NCBI GenBank assembly: GCA_030710605.1
Contig: CP092863.1
Location: 114,018,010 to 114,082,009, forward strand
Direction: 5' to 3'
Length of the DNA stretch: 64,000 nt
Source of the DNA: Cordylochernes scorpioides
Taxonomy: Eukaryota > Arthropoda > Arachnida > Pseudoscorpiones > Chernetidae
Part shown: positions 9,708 to 20,732 of the stretch, in pieces
Numbering within the stretch: the stretch's first letter is position 1
Layout: the number at the start of each line of letters is the position of its first letter
The notes under the pieces: model-generated
The model's input: only the letters and a program-made list of their open reading frames with translations
What the model was told of the DNA's origin: nothing
The model's database searches: none
Translations under genes and position numbers: made by a program

Positions 9708-10080
9708 TATACATATATTATGGATTGCTCTATATATTCAAAATATGTGTATTTATATGTGCTTTATACATTTCCTCAAATTTTAAACAATATGACTGAA
9801 ATTTTAATAGGCTATAGAGTTAAATTCGAAAGGAATATTTGTCACATTTTCAAATCTATTTCTCTAAATTCAAATTTTCTAAATAGTAGACTGATAAACT
9901 TATTTTTTTAAAGTCATAAAATGATGATGATATGGTCGAGAATTGGTTCCCAATGATGATAATGTTGCTTTATCATGTTTGATGGGCAGAAATAAGATTC
10001 TTTCCGCGAACATTCACTCGAGCATTCACAATTATATGTGCCTCGTAGATATTTTCTTTCTCTCATGTTTACTGGGACGT
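9708..10080. other. No gene seen
   Basis: AT-rich sequence without recognised coding sequence or repeat copies elsewhere in the window. Confidence 0.4.
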
Positions 10081-10530
10081 AAAGGGTCCCAGTGTATGGC
10101 CAGCCTTACATCAACGTTGTGACCAAAGAAGATGCAGCGCCAAAGAAAGACCAGCTGATGGTTATGAAATAAGTAAGAAGCTGTTGACTTTGCTTAGAAT
10201 GTTTAATGAAACTGATTCCAAGATTTATTAATTAAACATTATATTTATTGATTTACAAGAGAGAGAACAAAATATAAAAGGATATTATATAATATTAAAC
10301 AAAGGTACTTTTTTTTCGGTTAGCGCCTATTTACCTGTGAGCTTACACACACTCTGTGGTAACAATTAATTAATATATATACAACAGAAGCTCATGTCCC
10401 CTTTGCAGGAGCTGGTTAATGGGCAGGACATCCATTTATAGTGTTAGAGCAAAATTTTGTTTCAAGATATGCGGAATGTTATATGAAAGTTACCGCAAAT
10501 AATCCTATCGTGTTACAATAAAACCGTTTT
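10081..10530 (+). repeat. Unidentified repeat with coding-like 3' end
   Basis: An inverted second copy lies at 23395-23645. Both copies share a stretch that reads like a protein C-terminus (around VTKEDAAPK, then PADGYE, then a stop after QDIHL) followed by about 80 bp of shared UTR and AATAAAAC. The copies carry a frameshift between the two peptide parts. In this copy about 185 bp (about 10197-10389) have been inserted, with AGAAGCT on both sides. It could be the 3' end of a retroposon or of a DNA element. Family unknown to me. Confidence 0.45.
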
Positions 10531-10554
10531 GAAGGAGGGGGCTACCTGTATTTA

Positions 10555-10576
10555 ACACACACACACACACACACAC
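10555..10576. repeat. (AC)11 microsatellite at the 5' junction of the Tx1-like LINE
   Basis: Eleven AC dinucleotides end exactly where the GC-rich LINE 5' UTR begins. A matching run of eleven lies at its 3' end (15897-15918), consistent with duplication of an AC-repeat target. Confidence 0.85.
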
Positions 10577-10635
10577 GCGAGCGAGCGGCCACGCTTTTTC
10601 GAGCTCCGCCGTTTTCGCCTCTGGCGTGCGTGTTG

Positions 10636-12300
10636 ATGGCGGATGGTATGTCGAACTTGGTACCAAAAGATGGCCCAGGCTCTGCTGACCAAGTGCCTGA
10701 AAGGCCCAGCAACCTGTCGCAAGCGGGCGAGAAATTAGCCCCGAAAAACGGAAATTTGAAGAATTTCAATGAAAATTCTTCAGAATCTGAAAACTATGCA
10801 AATTCGCCGGCAGGCGACATGCATGCAAATCCGGCCGCCGCGCGTGGTGACGTCACGGCTCCGAAAACTGCTGCTGCTACCAGCGCAACTCCAGCTAGCC
10901 CGGCCTCGCTCAACTGGGCCGACAGCGAGATGGCGGAGGTCGACGCCAACGAGGATTTTACCGTTGTGAAGAGCAAGAAACGGCGCCGCACTTCAACAAC
11001 GCCGGAGCACGCCGCCAAGCAGCCTAGCAGGCCTGCTGAGAAGCCCAGCTCCCAGCAGCTGAAGCGGCCAACAGGGCCGAGAACAGTGCCGCCTAAGGAG
11101 ATCAAGGCGACACGCGCCAACATCGCCGACGCCAAGGCGAGGCAGGCCTCAACCAACCACGAGAATTACATCTTCGTGGAGCTGTGCCCTGACATCCCGG
11201 ACTACTCCTACCTCCGGGCAATCGGCGACCTGGTCGGAGGGCCCAAAAACATCGCCCACTTTGGCAGGATGAACGGCCACTACATCGTGGGCCTCGCGAG
11301 CAAGAACCTTGCGAGCCGTTTGGTGGAGGAGGGCCTGAACATCGAGGGAACACTCCTCAAGGTCTTCCCCTTCCGCAAGAGGGCCGAAAGGATCATCGTG
11401 GCCAATCTCCCCGGCTTTGTAGAGGACGCCACCATCGTGCAGGCTCTGAGTCGATACGGAGACATCACCTCCATCGCCCCCATCATGATCAAAATGGGGG
11501 AGTTCGCCTTCAGCGACGGCCGCCGGGAGGCGTTCATCCTGCTCCACCAGGGCGTAAGGCTGGAGACCCTGCCCGCCCGACTGACCATCCAGTCCAAGGG
11601 AGACACCCTATCTGCCTTCCTCTCCTTCGGAATTAAATGTTCCAAATGCGGAAGGCAGGGCCACCGCAGAGCTAGCTGCCCATCGCTCGCCAGGCAAGGG
11701 AACGGCAGCCCCAGGCAAGCAGCGTCTCCCATCGGCGCAAGGCCTCCCCCCCCTCCTCCTCCTCCTCAGCAGCCAAGGAAGCCGGCACCGGCGCCCGCAA
11801 CACCGGCGTCCCCTGTCCAACCGGCGAAAACATCAACAGAGTCTCCGGCGATCCCCTCGGCGTCCCATCCTGCCGAACCGATGGATCTCGCCCAGCCCGC
11901 CCATGCCGCCCTCCCTGCTCCCCTGGCTGTCCCGAGGCCCCTCGAGCCTTGCATCTCTCCGCTCGACCACGAGATGTCGGTGGAGAAGCTGACCTCACCT
12001 CCCTCCACGCCTGCCCGGGGAAAGGCCGCACTCGACCAGCTGCTGGAGCACCTCCAGAAGTCCCCTAACATCTCCATCGACTGGGATAAGTTGCCCGACC
12101 TAAACCGCGAGGAGGCTCAGAAGCTCCTCACCTCAGAGACCACCATGAAGAGGCGAGCGTCCACGCTGACTCCGGCACAGGTCAAGGCCCTCAACAAGCT
12201 GCACGATACCATCAAGCCCTTGTGCCCTGACTCCAACTCCACAATCCGCAAGACCCTCCAAAAGACCAGGAAGGTGCTGCGTGAAGGACCGTCCCAATGA
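10636..12300 (+). CDS. Tx1-like LINE ORF1: nucleic-acid-binding protein with zinc knuckle
   Basis: About 554 residues from the ATG at 10636 (an in-frame GTG lies two codons upstream). ORF1 proteins of this group bind the element RNA and form the particle needed for retrotransposition. Residues 1-170 are low-complexity and Ala/Lys/Pro-rich. A folded region follows (about 175-320) with NYIFVELCPDIPDYSYL, then FPFRKRAERIIVANLPGFVED, which looks like tandem RRM-like modules. A CCHC knuckle CSKCGRQGHRRASC lies near 335-348. The C-terminal 200 residues are Pro/Ala-rich, with a short basic helical end. The TGA stop overlaps the ORF2 ATG (ATGA at 12297-12300), suggesting reinitiation coupling. The organisation matches Tx1-type LINEs. 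Confidence 0.88.
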   Translation: MADGMSNLVPKDGPGSADQVPERPSNLSQAGEKLAPKNGNLKNFNENSSESENYANSPAGDMHANPAAARGDVTAPKTAAATSATPASPASLNWADSEMAEVDANEDFTVVKSKKRRRTSTTPEHAAKQPSRPAEKPSSQQLKRPTGPRTVPPKEIKATRANIADAKARQASTNHENYIFVELCPDIPDYSYLRAIGDLVGGPKNIAHFGRMNGHYIVGLASKNLASRLVEEGLNIEGTLLKVFPFRKRAERIIVANLPGFVEDATIVQALSRYGDITSIAPIMIKMGEFAFSDGRREAFILLHQGVRLETLPARLTIQSKGDTLSAFLSFGIKCSKCGRQGHRRASCPSLARQGNGSPRQAASPIGARPPPPPPPPQQPRKPAPAPATPASPVQPAKTSTESPAIPSASHPAEPMDLAQPAHAALPAPLAVPRPLEPCISPLDHEMSVEKLTSPPSTPARGKAALDQLLEHLQKSPNISIDWDKLPDLNREEAQKLLTSETTMKRRASTLTPAQVKALNKLHDTIKPLCPDSNSTIRKTLQKTRKVLREGPSQ

Positions 12301-15300
12301 GTTACCGCGTCGCCACCATCAACGCGCGAGGGCTCGCCACTCGGAGGAGGAGCCTTGCCCTTTGTCATCTCCTCAGGCAACATCACGTGGACATCGCGTT
12401 TGTCCAGGAGACAAACGCATTTCATCTGGGCAGCGGCCAAGACCTCTGCCTCGGCTACAGTGCTGTTGTGTTGGCCCATCCCGTAGCCATCTCGGGATCC
12501 GGACTCGCCTGCGTCTTCGGACCAGGCGTAGCCGTGCTACATCAACGCATCCTGTGGCCGGGCCACATCGCCTTGGCAACCATAGATGTCCGCGGCGAGG
12601 AGATGACGGCCATCGCCGTTCATCTGGCGCATGAACCCCGGGAGAGAAACCGGAAACTGGAGCTCCTGGCGGCGACAGCGGCACAGGAGGAGGAGGGAGC
12701 CTGCTGGATCATCGGCGATTTTAACATCAGGGATCGGGGCCCCTCGTCATCATCATCATCGGATGCCCTCGCCGCTCTTCTGGACCTGGCCGCGCTGGTC
12801 GACGTGGCCACCCAGTTCGACGCCGCCCACCTGCCCACCAGAGTCGCCATGCACGGCGACCAAGTCGAATCGAACCGCCTGGACCGGATCCTCGTCCCTG
12901 CTGGAGTCCTGGATCGCGCGTCCATCTACGCGACCAGCCACTACCACCTCTCGGACCACCGCCTCGTGCTGCTCCAGGTGGGCCCGCCCACCACCGCCGT
13001 CTCCTCCCCCACCCAGCCTCGCTTGGCCGCGATGCTCCGCTCGGGCCTTGCGCTCGAACATCTGGCTGGCTACATCCGGGAGTTGGAGGAAGACACAGCG
13101 CACGATGACGACGACGGGACCTTCTGGGATAGGTGGACCTCCATCAAGGCGGGGCTGCTGGCGGAGGCCAGATCCCTGCACGACCCGCGCCACGCTGCCA
13201 GCGACAGCTACGTCTACAGGGCGAGACGTTACATCGCGGCGCAGCTCGAGGCCTCCTCCATCCGGGCAGACTACCCATCGCTGCCGGACCTGGCACGCGC
13301 CATCCGCCTCCGTCGCCCGGTCAGCGTCATCAGGGACGAGGAGGACAACGTCATCGAGGGCCCAGAACTTCGGCGGAGGGCGTTCGCGACCTTCCAGCCC
13401 CGCTTCGCCCGTCCCACCAGCGATCCAGCTGCGGGAGCTGCCTTCATCGCCAGCAGCGCGCCCACCACCACCACCCGCGAGCTGAGTGAGGAGGACCCGC
13501 TCCACCGGCCAGACATCAGCCCTAGCGAGATAGCCCACGCCATCGAGCACCTCCCTCGCGGAAAGGCCCCCGGCTGGGACGGCTTGCCGTGCGAGCTCCT
13601 CGTCGCCTTCAACGAGGACTTCTTCGCGGAAGCTCTGGCCCGGGTGTTCGCGGCTTCACGGCTCCGCGGTGCACTACCTCCGTCGACGCGGCGCAGCTCC
13701 ATCTGCCTCGTGCCCAAGGCCCGCGGAGGTCGCGGCCTTGATGGCTACAGGCCTGTCGCGCTGCCCTCGGCCGACTACAGGGTCCTGGCCGCCATCCTTC
13801 ACCGGCGCTTCAAGCCCCACCTGCGGACCCTGGTGCCGGAATGCCAAACATACGCCGTCCCCAGGAGGTCCCCGTCATGGAACATCGCCATGGTGACGGA
13901 CGCCATCGAGGAGGCCACCGCCCTGGGCTCGCCGCTGGCCGTCATGGGCGTCGACCTAGAGTCCGCCTTTGACTCATTGGACCGCGGCTTCCTGGAGTCC
14001 CTGCTAACATCCCTCCGCCTCCCGCCGGCCTTCATGGCCTGGATCAACATCCTCTACGCCGGGGCGGACGCCACCATCCGGGCCGGAGGCTTTCATACAA
14101 CAGCCTTCCCCCTTCTCAACGGCCTCAGGCAGGGTTGCGCCGTAAGCGCCGCACTCTTCAGCATCGCCACGGGGCCGCTGCTACGTCGCCTGGAGTTGAC
14201 CCTCGGCGTGGGCAATGTCATCGCTTACGCCGACGACATCGTCCTCCTATTTCATCGCGACGGAGACTTCGAACGGGTGGCGACCGTCTTCGAGGAATAC
14301 AAGCAGGCCTCCGGAGTTGGCGTGAACCTCCGGAAGAGCGCTGGCCTCTGGTGCGGCGCCTGGCGCAACCGCGGCGACTCCCCTCTCGGCGCCTCCTGGT
14401 CGACCACCTCCATCAGGGTCCTCGGGCTCGACATCGCCCCCAGGAGCACCGTCGCCCACCGGGAGCAGCATCTCCTGGCCCTCCTGGAGAATGCATGCCG
14501 CAAATGGACGCCCTTCACCCGCGGCCTCTCCCTCGTCGGGCGAGCAAGAGCGGCGAACACGCTGGTGGGCTCTGTCATCCAGCACCACCTGCATGGCTAC
14601 CTACCATCACCCCCAACCATCGCCAAGCTGCAGGCCCGACTGGCGAGATTCGTCTGGGGACAGGACCACACGGCGTGGCTTCCCGCCGATGTCATGGCGA
14701 GGCCAGTTGCCATCGGAGGCCTCGGCCTCCTCGACCTCGCGACCCAGCTCCAGCTCGCCTGCCTCAAGGGGGTGCAGGTCGCGCTCCGCGGGGGCAGAAA
14801 TGCCTTCAGCTGGCTGGTAGAAAGCGGTGAGGCCTGGATCCACCCTCCACCGGACGGCACCCGTCTCCAGCCCCGCCGTCTCCGGCTGCTGAAGCTGTGG
14901 GAGGAGGCCTCCAACATCCTGGGCCTCAACCATCGGGCGGTCCCCACGGCTCAGCTACTGGACCTCAACATCATCGGCGGCTGCCGGTTCCTCCGCCCTC
15001 CCGACCTCCTGGCCCCTGCCCGCTGGCGCGGAGCCCGAGTCCGGGACCTTCTTGCGGAGGGCCACCTCACCGCCCGACCTACGCGCTCGGCCCTGGCTGA
15101 CGCCGCGGCCCTGGGCGCCTTCTGTCGGAGGCTGACCTCCGAGAACGCCGTGGCCTTCGGGGCGGAGTCTGCACCCTCATCTAGCTCTTTAGCTGCGGCC
15201 GTGGTGCTGCGAGGGACGGCTACGCCGTTCCTCAACGGCCTCACGACCCGCTCGGCCCGACGGGCCCTGGATCGCCCGCGCCTCGCCGCCACGCCCATCT

Positions 15301-15773
15301 CAAGGTTCACCTCAAGATGGTCGCCCACCATCGGTCCACTTCCATCTAGGATCAACTGGGCCTCGCTGCGGCGCTGCGCCTACTCGGGCCACGAGGCCGA
15401 CGCGGCCCTCAAGTTGGCCCTCCACGCCCTCCCCCATCCGGCCCATCCTGCCTCGGTCGGCCCCTCCTGTCCTGCCTGCGGATCCATCGACCGCTCCCTC
15501 GGCCACCGTTACTGGTGCTGCCGTTCCATCAGGCCTCTCATCAGAGAGGCCTTCAACATCATAGGGCGGCCCCCTGACCTGCAGGCTTGGATCTTCGGCG
15601 GGTCCGGCCTTGAGGACGACGCCCTTTCCATCCTGGCATCGGCAAAGTTGCGAATCTATCGCTACTTTGTCCAGGTTGGGCTCGGAGAAGCGGTGGAGGA
15701 CCCGCTCATCGCCTGGTCCAGGACCCTCCAACGTCGAGGTTTCCTTCCATCATCTCCCATCATCATCTTGTAG
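12297..15773 (+). CDS. Tx1-like LINE ORF2: endonuclease-reverse transcriptase
   Basis: 1158 residues. Residues 1-230 form the AP-type endonuclease: TINARGL at 8, VQETNAF, IGDFNIRD near 139, SNRLDRIL and LSDHR near 218, which carry the metal and catalytic residues. The RT domain starts with GKAPGWDGLP near 420, then YRPVALPSADYR, VMGVDLESAFDS near 550, GLRQGCAVSAALF, and the catalytic YADD at about 644 (14226-14237). The C-terminus has a CCHC cluster CPACGSIDRSLGHRYWCC near 1058-1075. This enzyme nicks the target and copies element RNA into the nick. All motifs are intact. C-terminal relatives occur as fragments at 7461-7738, 29980-30118 and 39530-39790. Confidence 0.93.
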   Translation: MSYRVATINARGLATRRRSLALCHLLRQHHVDIAFVQETNAFHLGSGQDLCLGYSAVVLAHPVAISGSGLACVFGPGVAVLHQRILWPGHIALATIDVRGEEMTAIAVHLAHEPRERNRKLELLAATAAQEEEGACWIIGDFNIRDRGPSSSSSSDALAALLDLAALVDVATQFDAAHLPTRVAMHGDQVESNRLDRILVPAGVLDRASIYATSHYHLSDHRLVLLQVGPPTTAVSSPTQPRLAAMLRSGLALEHLAGYIRELEEDTAHDDDDGTFWDRWTSIKAGLLAEARSLHDPRHAASDSYVYRARRYIAAQLEASSIRADYPSLPDLARAIRLRRPVSVIRDEEDNVIEGPELRRRAFATFQPRFARPTSDPAAGAAFIASSAPTTTTRELSEEDPLHRPDISPSEIAHAIEHLPRGKAPGWDGLPCELLVAFNEDFFAEALARVFAASRLRGALPPSTRRSSICLVPKARGGRGLDGYRPVALPSADYRVLAAILHRRFKPHLRTLVPECQTYAVPRRSPSWNIAMVTDAIEEATALGSPLAVMGVDLESAFDSLDRGFLESLLTSLRLPPAFMAWINILYAGADATIRAGGFHTTAFPLLNGLRQGCAVSAALFSIATGPLLRRLELTLGVGNVIAYADDIVLLFHRDGDFERVATVFEEYKQASGVGVNLRKSAGLWCGAWRNRGDSPLGASWSTTSIRVLGLDIAPRSTVAHREQHLLALLENACRKWTPFTRGLSLVGRARAANTLVGSVIQHHLHGYLPSPPTIAKLQARLARFVWGQDHTAWLPADVMARPVAIGGLGLLDLATQLQLACLKGVQVALRGGRNAFSWLVESGEAWIHPPPDGTRLQPRRLRLLKLWEEASNILGLNHRAVPTAQLLDLNIIGGCRFLRPPDLLAPARWRGARVRDLLAEGHLTARPTRSALADAAALGAFCRRLTSENAVAFGAESAPSSSSLAAAVVLRGTATPFLNGLTTRSARRALDRPRLAATPISRFTSRWSPTIGPLPSRINWASLRRCAYSGHEADAALKLALHALPHPAHPASVGPSCPACGSIDRSLGHRYWCCRSIRPLIREAFNIIGRPPDLQAWIFGGSGLEDDALSILASAKLRIYRYFVQVGLGEAVEDPLIAWSRTLQRRGFLPSSPIIIL

Positions 15774-15896
15774 TTTCATATATGTATATATTTTCTTTCT
15801 CTCTTTCTTTTTGTATATATTTTCTCTCTCTACTTTATTGTTTGAAAATATGTAATATTGTCTAGATGACAATAAATTTTTTTAATTGTCAATTGT

Positions 15897-16030
15897 CACA
15901 CACACACACACACACACAAAGCCTTTATTAAGACATTAGTCTTATACAGATTCTCCGTACAAGGTGCGATATCAGGAAAAGAGCAGCACAGGAAACCAGT
16001 AGTTCCGCAACTATATACAATTATTAGTAA
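15897..16030 (-). mobile_element. LINE 3' end with (TG)n tail, landing site of the Tx1-like LINE
   Basis: Read on the minus strand, the segment contains AAGACTAATGTCTTAATAAAGGCTTTG followed by (TG)n, the same style of 3' end as the LINE at 1217-4767 and the segment at 32640-32939. The (CA)11 at 15897-15918 is its tail. It stops at the Helitron end at 16031. Confidence 0.7.
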
Positions 16031-17153
16031 CTAGCGGACGTACCCGGCTTCGCCCGAGGTTTTACCCGAGTAAAGGTTTGTCTAACGAACATTTGCCCGT
16101 GTTTTACCCGAGTAAAGGTTTGTCTAACGAATCTCTCGATAAAGTGAACATTTTTTCCCGGTCCCTTGAAAAATACTCGATAAGTTGAATAAATTCAATA
16201 TTAATCGGTACCCGAGTAAAGGTCTGTCTAACGAACATTTGTTAAAACAATTCTCTATAGACTTATAAAAAGAAATAGATATATTTTGATAATTTGAAAC
16301 TGATAAAGTGATCATTTTTTCCCGGTCCCCGTGTGCCGTGTCATTCTGAATTTTGTCTTTCCTAATTTTCTACATTACAAAATCATCGTTTTATCTAGTG
16401 AACATTTTTTCCCGGTCCCTTGAAAAATACTCGATAAGGTTGAATAAATTCATGGTCGTTTATGGAAGATGGACGAAGTTCCCGGAGGTCATCTTGGGCA
16501 AGCTCCCGCGAGGCTTTTTTTCTTGTCTACTTGGCATAGCTGTGTCACCAACTCTGCCCTGATTGGTCGGTGGGTACTTTGACTGTCGGCCGGCGGCCGG
16601 GCGAATCCATTCTCGCACGGGGTCTGCCCCACTCCAAACTTTTGGCAAAGCACTTTCTAATTAAAGATTATTGTCTTAAATAATATTTAAGAACAAAAAG
16701 TATAATAATTGAACGATAGGAAATTATAGTAAATAATTATACTAAACTAAATGATGTAAAAATAATTATACATGAAATTTGAAATAAGTTTTAGAAAAGT
16801 TATCGTTAAGTCCACGGGAAAAGATGTAGCCAAAACAAATAGGTTTTTAACAGTGACACGTGAGCACCCGCCTCGAGACGCGCTCCTCTCTCCTAACATT
16901 ACTCCCCCTCTTGAAAAAGCCTATCTCCGTCTCAATGGTGGCGCTGCTTGCGAGTTAAAGCTACAAATCTGCAAATAACTCTAAGGATATTAAAGATATT
17001 CAAGATATTATTTTTCGTAAACCTTTCCGGAGATACACCTAATAATATCCCAATATTTCACAGCGATTGGATGTATGGTTTTCGAATCCATAGAGGACAC
17101 ACAGACACACACACACACACACACAGACATTCAATTTTATATATATATATAGA
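16031..17153 (-). mobile_element. Non-autonomous Helitron, family I
   Basis: On the minus strand it starts TCTATATATATATATAAAA (5' TC) and ends with a GC hairpin (GGGCGAAGCCGGGT-like) about ten bases before CTAG, with A on the 5' side and T on the 3' side; these are the canonical Helitron termini and target. The 3' end is partly duplicated (two copies of the TTTTACCCGAGTAAAGG segment, 16060-16125). A (TG)n tract lies next to the 5' end. No Rep/helicase coding. About 95% similar to the next copy. Confidence 0.85.
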
Positions 17154-17275
17154 TTATATCGCACTCTGATTTTCTAGTACAATATGCATATAAGGGTGAG
17201 AATATTTATGTAAATTATTTATAGAGAAACTGTAAAATATATTACATATATAGTTAAGAATGAATTATATACATA

Positions 17276-18350
17276 CTAGCGGATGTACCCGGCTTCGCCC
17301 GTGTTTTACCCGAGTAAAGGTTTGTCTAACGAATCTCTCGATAAAGTGAACATTTTTTCCCGGTCCCTTGAAAAATACTCGATAAGTTGAATAAAATCAA
17401 TATTAATCGGTACCCGAGTAAAGGTCTGTCTAACGAACATTTGTTTAAACAATTCTCTATAAACTTATAAAAAGAAATATATATATTTTGATAATTTGAA
17501 ACTGATAAAGTGATCATTTTTTCCCCGGTCCCTGTGTGCCGTGTCATTCTGAATTTGGTCTTTCTTAATTTTCTACATTACAAAATCATCGTTTTATCTA
17601 GTGAACATTTTTTCCCGGTCCCTTGAAAAATACTCGATAAGGTTGAATAAATTCATGGTCGTTTATGGAAGATGGACGAAGTTCCCGGAGGTCATCTTGG
17701 GCAAGCTCCCGCGAGGCTTTTTTTCTTGTCTACTTGGCACAGCTGTGTCACCAACTCTGCCCTGATTGGTCGGTGGGTACTTGGACTGTCGGCCGGCGGC
17801 CGGGCGAATCCATTCTCGCACGAGGTCTGCCCCACTCCAAACTTTTGGCAAAGAACTTTCTAATTAAAGATTATTGTCTTAAATAATCTTTAAGAACAAA
17901 AAGTATAATAATTGAACGATAGGAAATTATAGTAAATAATTATACTAAACTAAATGATGTAAAAATAATTATACATGAAATTTGATATAAGTTTTAGAAA
18001 AGTTATCGTTAAGTCCACGAGAAAAGATGTAGCCAAAACAAATAGGTTTTTAACAGTGACACGTGAGCACCCGCCTCGAGACGCGCTCCTCTCTCCTAAC
18101 ATTACTCCCCCTCTTGAAAAAGCCTATCTCCGTCTCAATGGTGGCGCTGCTTGCGAGTTAAAGCTACAAATCTGCAAATAACTCTAAGGATATTAAAGAT
18201 ATTCAAGATATTATTTTTCGTAAACCTTTCCGGGGATATGCCTAATAATATCCCGAAATTTCACGGCGATTGGATGTATGGTTTTCGAATCCATAGAGGA
18301 CACACACACAGACAGACAGACACACAGACATTCAATTTTATATATATAGA
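17276..18350 (-). mobile_element. Non-autonomous Helitron, family I (second copy)
   Basis: Same termini as the preceding copy: CTAG at 17276-17279 after an A, and 5' TC at 18349-18350 before a T on the plus strand. The 122 bp between the two copies (17154-17275) are unique, so these are independent insertions and not a tandem read-through. Confidence 0.87.
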
Positions 18351-19301
18351 TAGTAGCCCACTCCAACCTTTGTAGGAGAAAACATCACAAAAGGTCTTTT
18401 GATACCAAACTTTGACAAGAAGGGAATTTCTATAACTATACATTTTCCATCTTTCTCACCTTTTGAAATATTGTATATATTCTCGTTTCACTCACAACTT
18501 GTTGATTCGGTAGCTACTGGTATTTTTGACATTCTGAATATTCTATACTAGCCGAGTGACCCGGGCAACCGCCCCGGGTTTACTCGAAGGGCCCGCAGGT
18601 GAGAAACTATAGGCATTGGTTCCTATGCCTAAAAAATTATTTAAAATGAAAAAAGAAGAAAAATACTAACAAATCAGAAAATAAAAGTGCAAACAACACA
18701 TCTACACTACTTCAAGAACATGAGAGCACATGCACTGTGTAACCATACGTGTACCATTCGTAAAGACCCTGCTTAGGATTAAAATATCTCCGAAGCATAA
18801 CAATACAACCAACTCATGTTTGCTAAGCAATTTCAGGAAAGAAACTATAGGCATTAGTTGAAGAGTTTAAATAAATATATTTTGAGTGAAAAAATGACAC
18901 AAATCAGCAAATAAAATTGCAAAAAATGCTACTATATCGCAGATAAGACAACATATAAAAGGAATGAAAATATTTAAAGGACCTCATTAAAACTACATTT
19001 CTAGTTTTATATATACAATATAACCTCGATAATTCGACCATGTTTTGTTGTCTTGACCTACAGCCTATCATATAACAAAGTGTAATTCAACACTATCGAT
19101 AATTCGACCATTTTAAATTTCAACAATTGTTTGTTGCTCAAATATAACTTCACTGCTAAAAAGGTATTACAGAGAAAATGGCTGACATTGTAAATGTACA
19201 AAATGTATGTATAGAGCAGGGGAATAATAAATAAAGACCAAAATCAAATTAATTGATAATAAATAGATTATTGCCAAAAAAAAATACAAAAAATATTTTT
19301 T

Positions 19302-19586
19302 TCTCCTTTCTTATCTTCACTCAATCCTATTAGAGTGTCAAGCTTGTAAAGCTTGAAATTAACCATCACGATTGGGTGAAGTAGAATGCGTCTGCCTTTG
19401 TCATCAAGACTGGGAGCACTACTCAGTGGCAGGCCACTGACTTAGCTCCAAAAGAATGTATCCCTGGATTAGGAGCCCTTACAAGGTACTATCAGCCGGG
19501 CCAGCTGAGCCCAGGTTTTTTTAGTGAGCTTGTTACTGCTCCCCCTCCTCCTTTTTCATCCTGGCTTGGGACCGGCAAAGGCGGAG
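19302..19586 (-). repeat. R-repeat copy inside Helitron III
   Basis: Member of a retroposon-like family (named R here) seen six times in the window; the fullest is at 46596-46957. The sense strand starts at AACTCCGCCTTTGCCGGTC and ends in AAGATAAGAAAG plus a GAA-type tail. About 80 bp of the middle are missing. The same copy occurs in the inverted Helitron at 55786-56062, so it was present before the Helitron multiplied. Confidence 0.75.
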
Positions 19587-20423
19587 TTTTTTTTCTTTCA
19601 GGTGAGAAACTTTAGGCATTGGTGAAAAGTGTAAATATATATTCTGGAAATGAAAAAAAAAAAGGATAAAATAAATCAGAATATAAATTTACAAACTATA
19701 TTTCAGAGGAGACGATTTATAATAGGAATTCATTTAAATGGCCTCATTAAAAACTACATTTTATATATACTTGGGTTCAACTTTACATGTATGCTATCCA
19801 AAGTTCGCACACTTGAAAAAGTCACATAAAGTCGTCTGTGCGTAAACACAGGCTCTTGTAGCAAAGGTTTGGCCTTGAGCTCTCTTTATAGTCATATATT
19901 TCAGACATTATACAGTGTGTTCAACTTTGGCTACTGTCAGTATATGTGCTTCTAGGACATGAGAGCACATGCGCTAGAACACCATACCTGTTCCATCGCA
20001 AAGATCCTATAGGCATTGGTGAAAGTGTAAATAAATATTTTGGAAATGAAAAAAAAATTGCAGATATGACAACATATTAAAGGAATAAATTCATTTAAAA
20101 GACCTCATTAAAAACAACAATTCTATATTTTTATATATACAATATAATCTAATTAATTCAACACACGATAATTCGACCATTTTTGGATGTCTCGACCTGC
20201 GGCCTATCATATGACAAACTAATTCGACACTTTCGATAATTCAACTATTTTGGAAAATCAAATTTCAACAGTTTATATTTGTCTAAAACCCCTATTATTA
20301 ACAACATATTAGACTGCAGAGTGCAAAAATGTAGAAAAGTGTATGTATATAATTGTATGCATATATTTGTATGTAAATAATTGTATGCAAATAATTGTAT
20401 GTATAGATCAATGAGTAAAATAA

Positions 20424-20732
20424 TTTTTTTTTTGCTTATCCCTAGTACACGTGGTACAGGCCTTGATAATCATGGTGGGTAGAGTAGGCGACTGCTTTAA
20501 CTGTAAGTACACCACATGTCTAAACATGTGAAAAGCAGTTCGACTTTGCATTTACAAATGTGCCAGAGCCCCGTTTGATTACTTGCGCTTGCTGGTGGGG
20601 TTGGACTTTTGCAAGAATCGGAAGCCATTGGAGCATTTTTTTTTTTTCAGAAAAAAGTGCCCAATGCGGGAATCGAACCCGGGTCGTAGCGGTCGAAAAC
20701 CAACGGCTTAGACCATCCTTCCACCAACCCCC
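20424..20732 (-). mobile_element. tRNA-derived SINE, family A
   Basis: The minus-strand head contains GGTGGAAGGATGG (A-box-like) and GGTTCGATTCC (perfect B box) in a tRNA-like arrangement, then a ~230-bp body and an A-rich tail. The 10-bp duplication AGTAAAATAA flanks it (20414-20423 and 20733-20742). Other copies: 31390-31697, 33600-33958, and 54340-54650 in the inverted Helitron. Pol III would transcribe it from the internal boxes. Confidence 0.88.

Larger units (their letters stand above)
10577..15896 (+). mobile_element. Apparently full-length Tx1-like non-LTR retrotransposon
   Basis: About 5.3 kb with a short GC-rich 5' UTR (10577-10635), ORF1 (10636-12300), ORF2 (12297-15773) overlapping it by ATGA, and a 3' UTR ending AATTGTCAATTGT. 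Both ends meet an (AC)11 run. The AC run on the right continues into AAAGCCTTTATTAAGAC, the inverted 3' end of another LINE, so the target was the (TG)n tail of that older element. GC content is far above the surroundings, with strong G/C at third codon positions. No stop or frameshift is seen in either ORF, so the copy may be young or active. The RT sequence pattern places it in the L1/Tx1 group by my reading. Confidence 0.9.

Noticed and set aside
12631..14830. Long overlapping frames on both strands within the Tx1-like ORF2 (for example 12756-13550 minus and 14135-14830 plus)
   Set aside because: They arise from the high GC and third-position bias of ORF2; they are low-complexity Arg/Pro/Ser-rich with no domain, while the 1158-codon frame carries all the motifs.
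16031..18350. Tandem duplication of a 1.1-kb unit
   Set aside because: Each copy has its own Helitron termini and A/T flanks, and unique sequence separates them; two insertions explain it better.
20650..20730. Functional tRNA gene on the minus strand
   Set aside because: The same head is followed by a conserved ~230-bp body and poly-A in four copies with TSDs, so it is a SINE.
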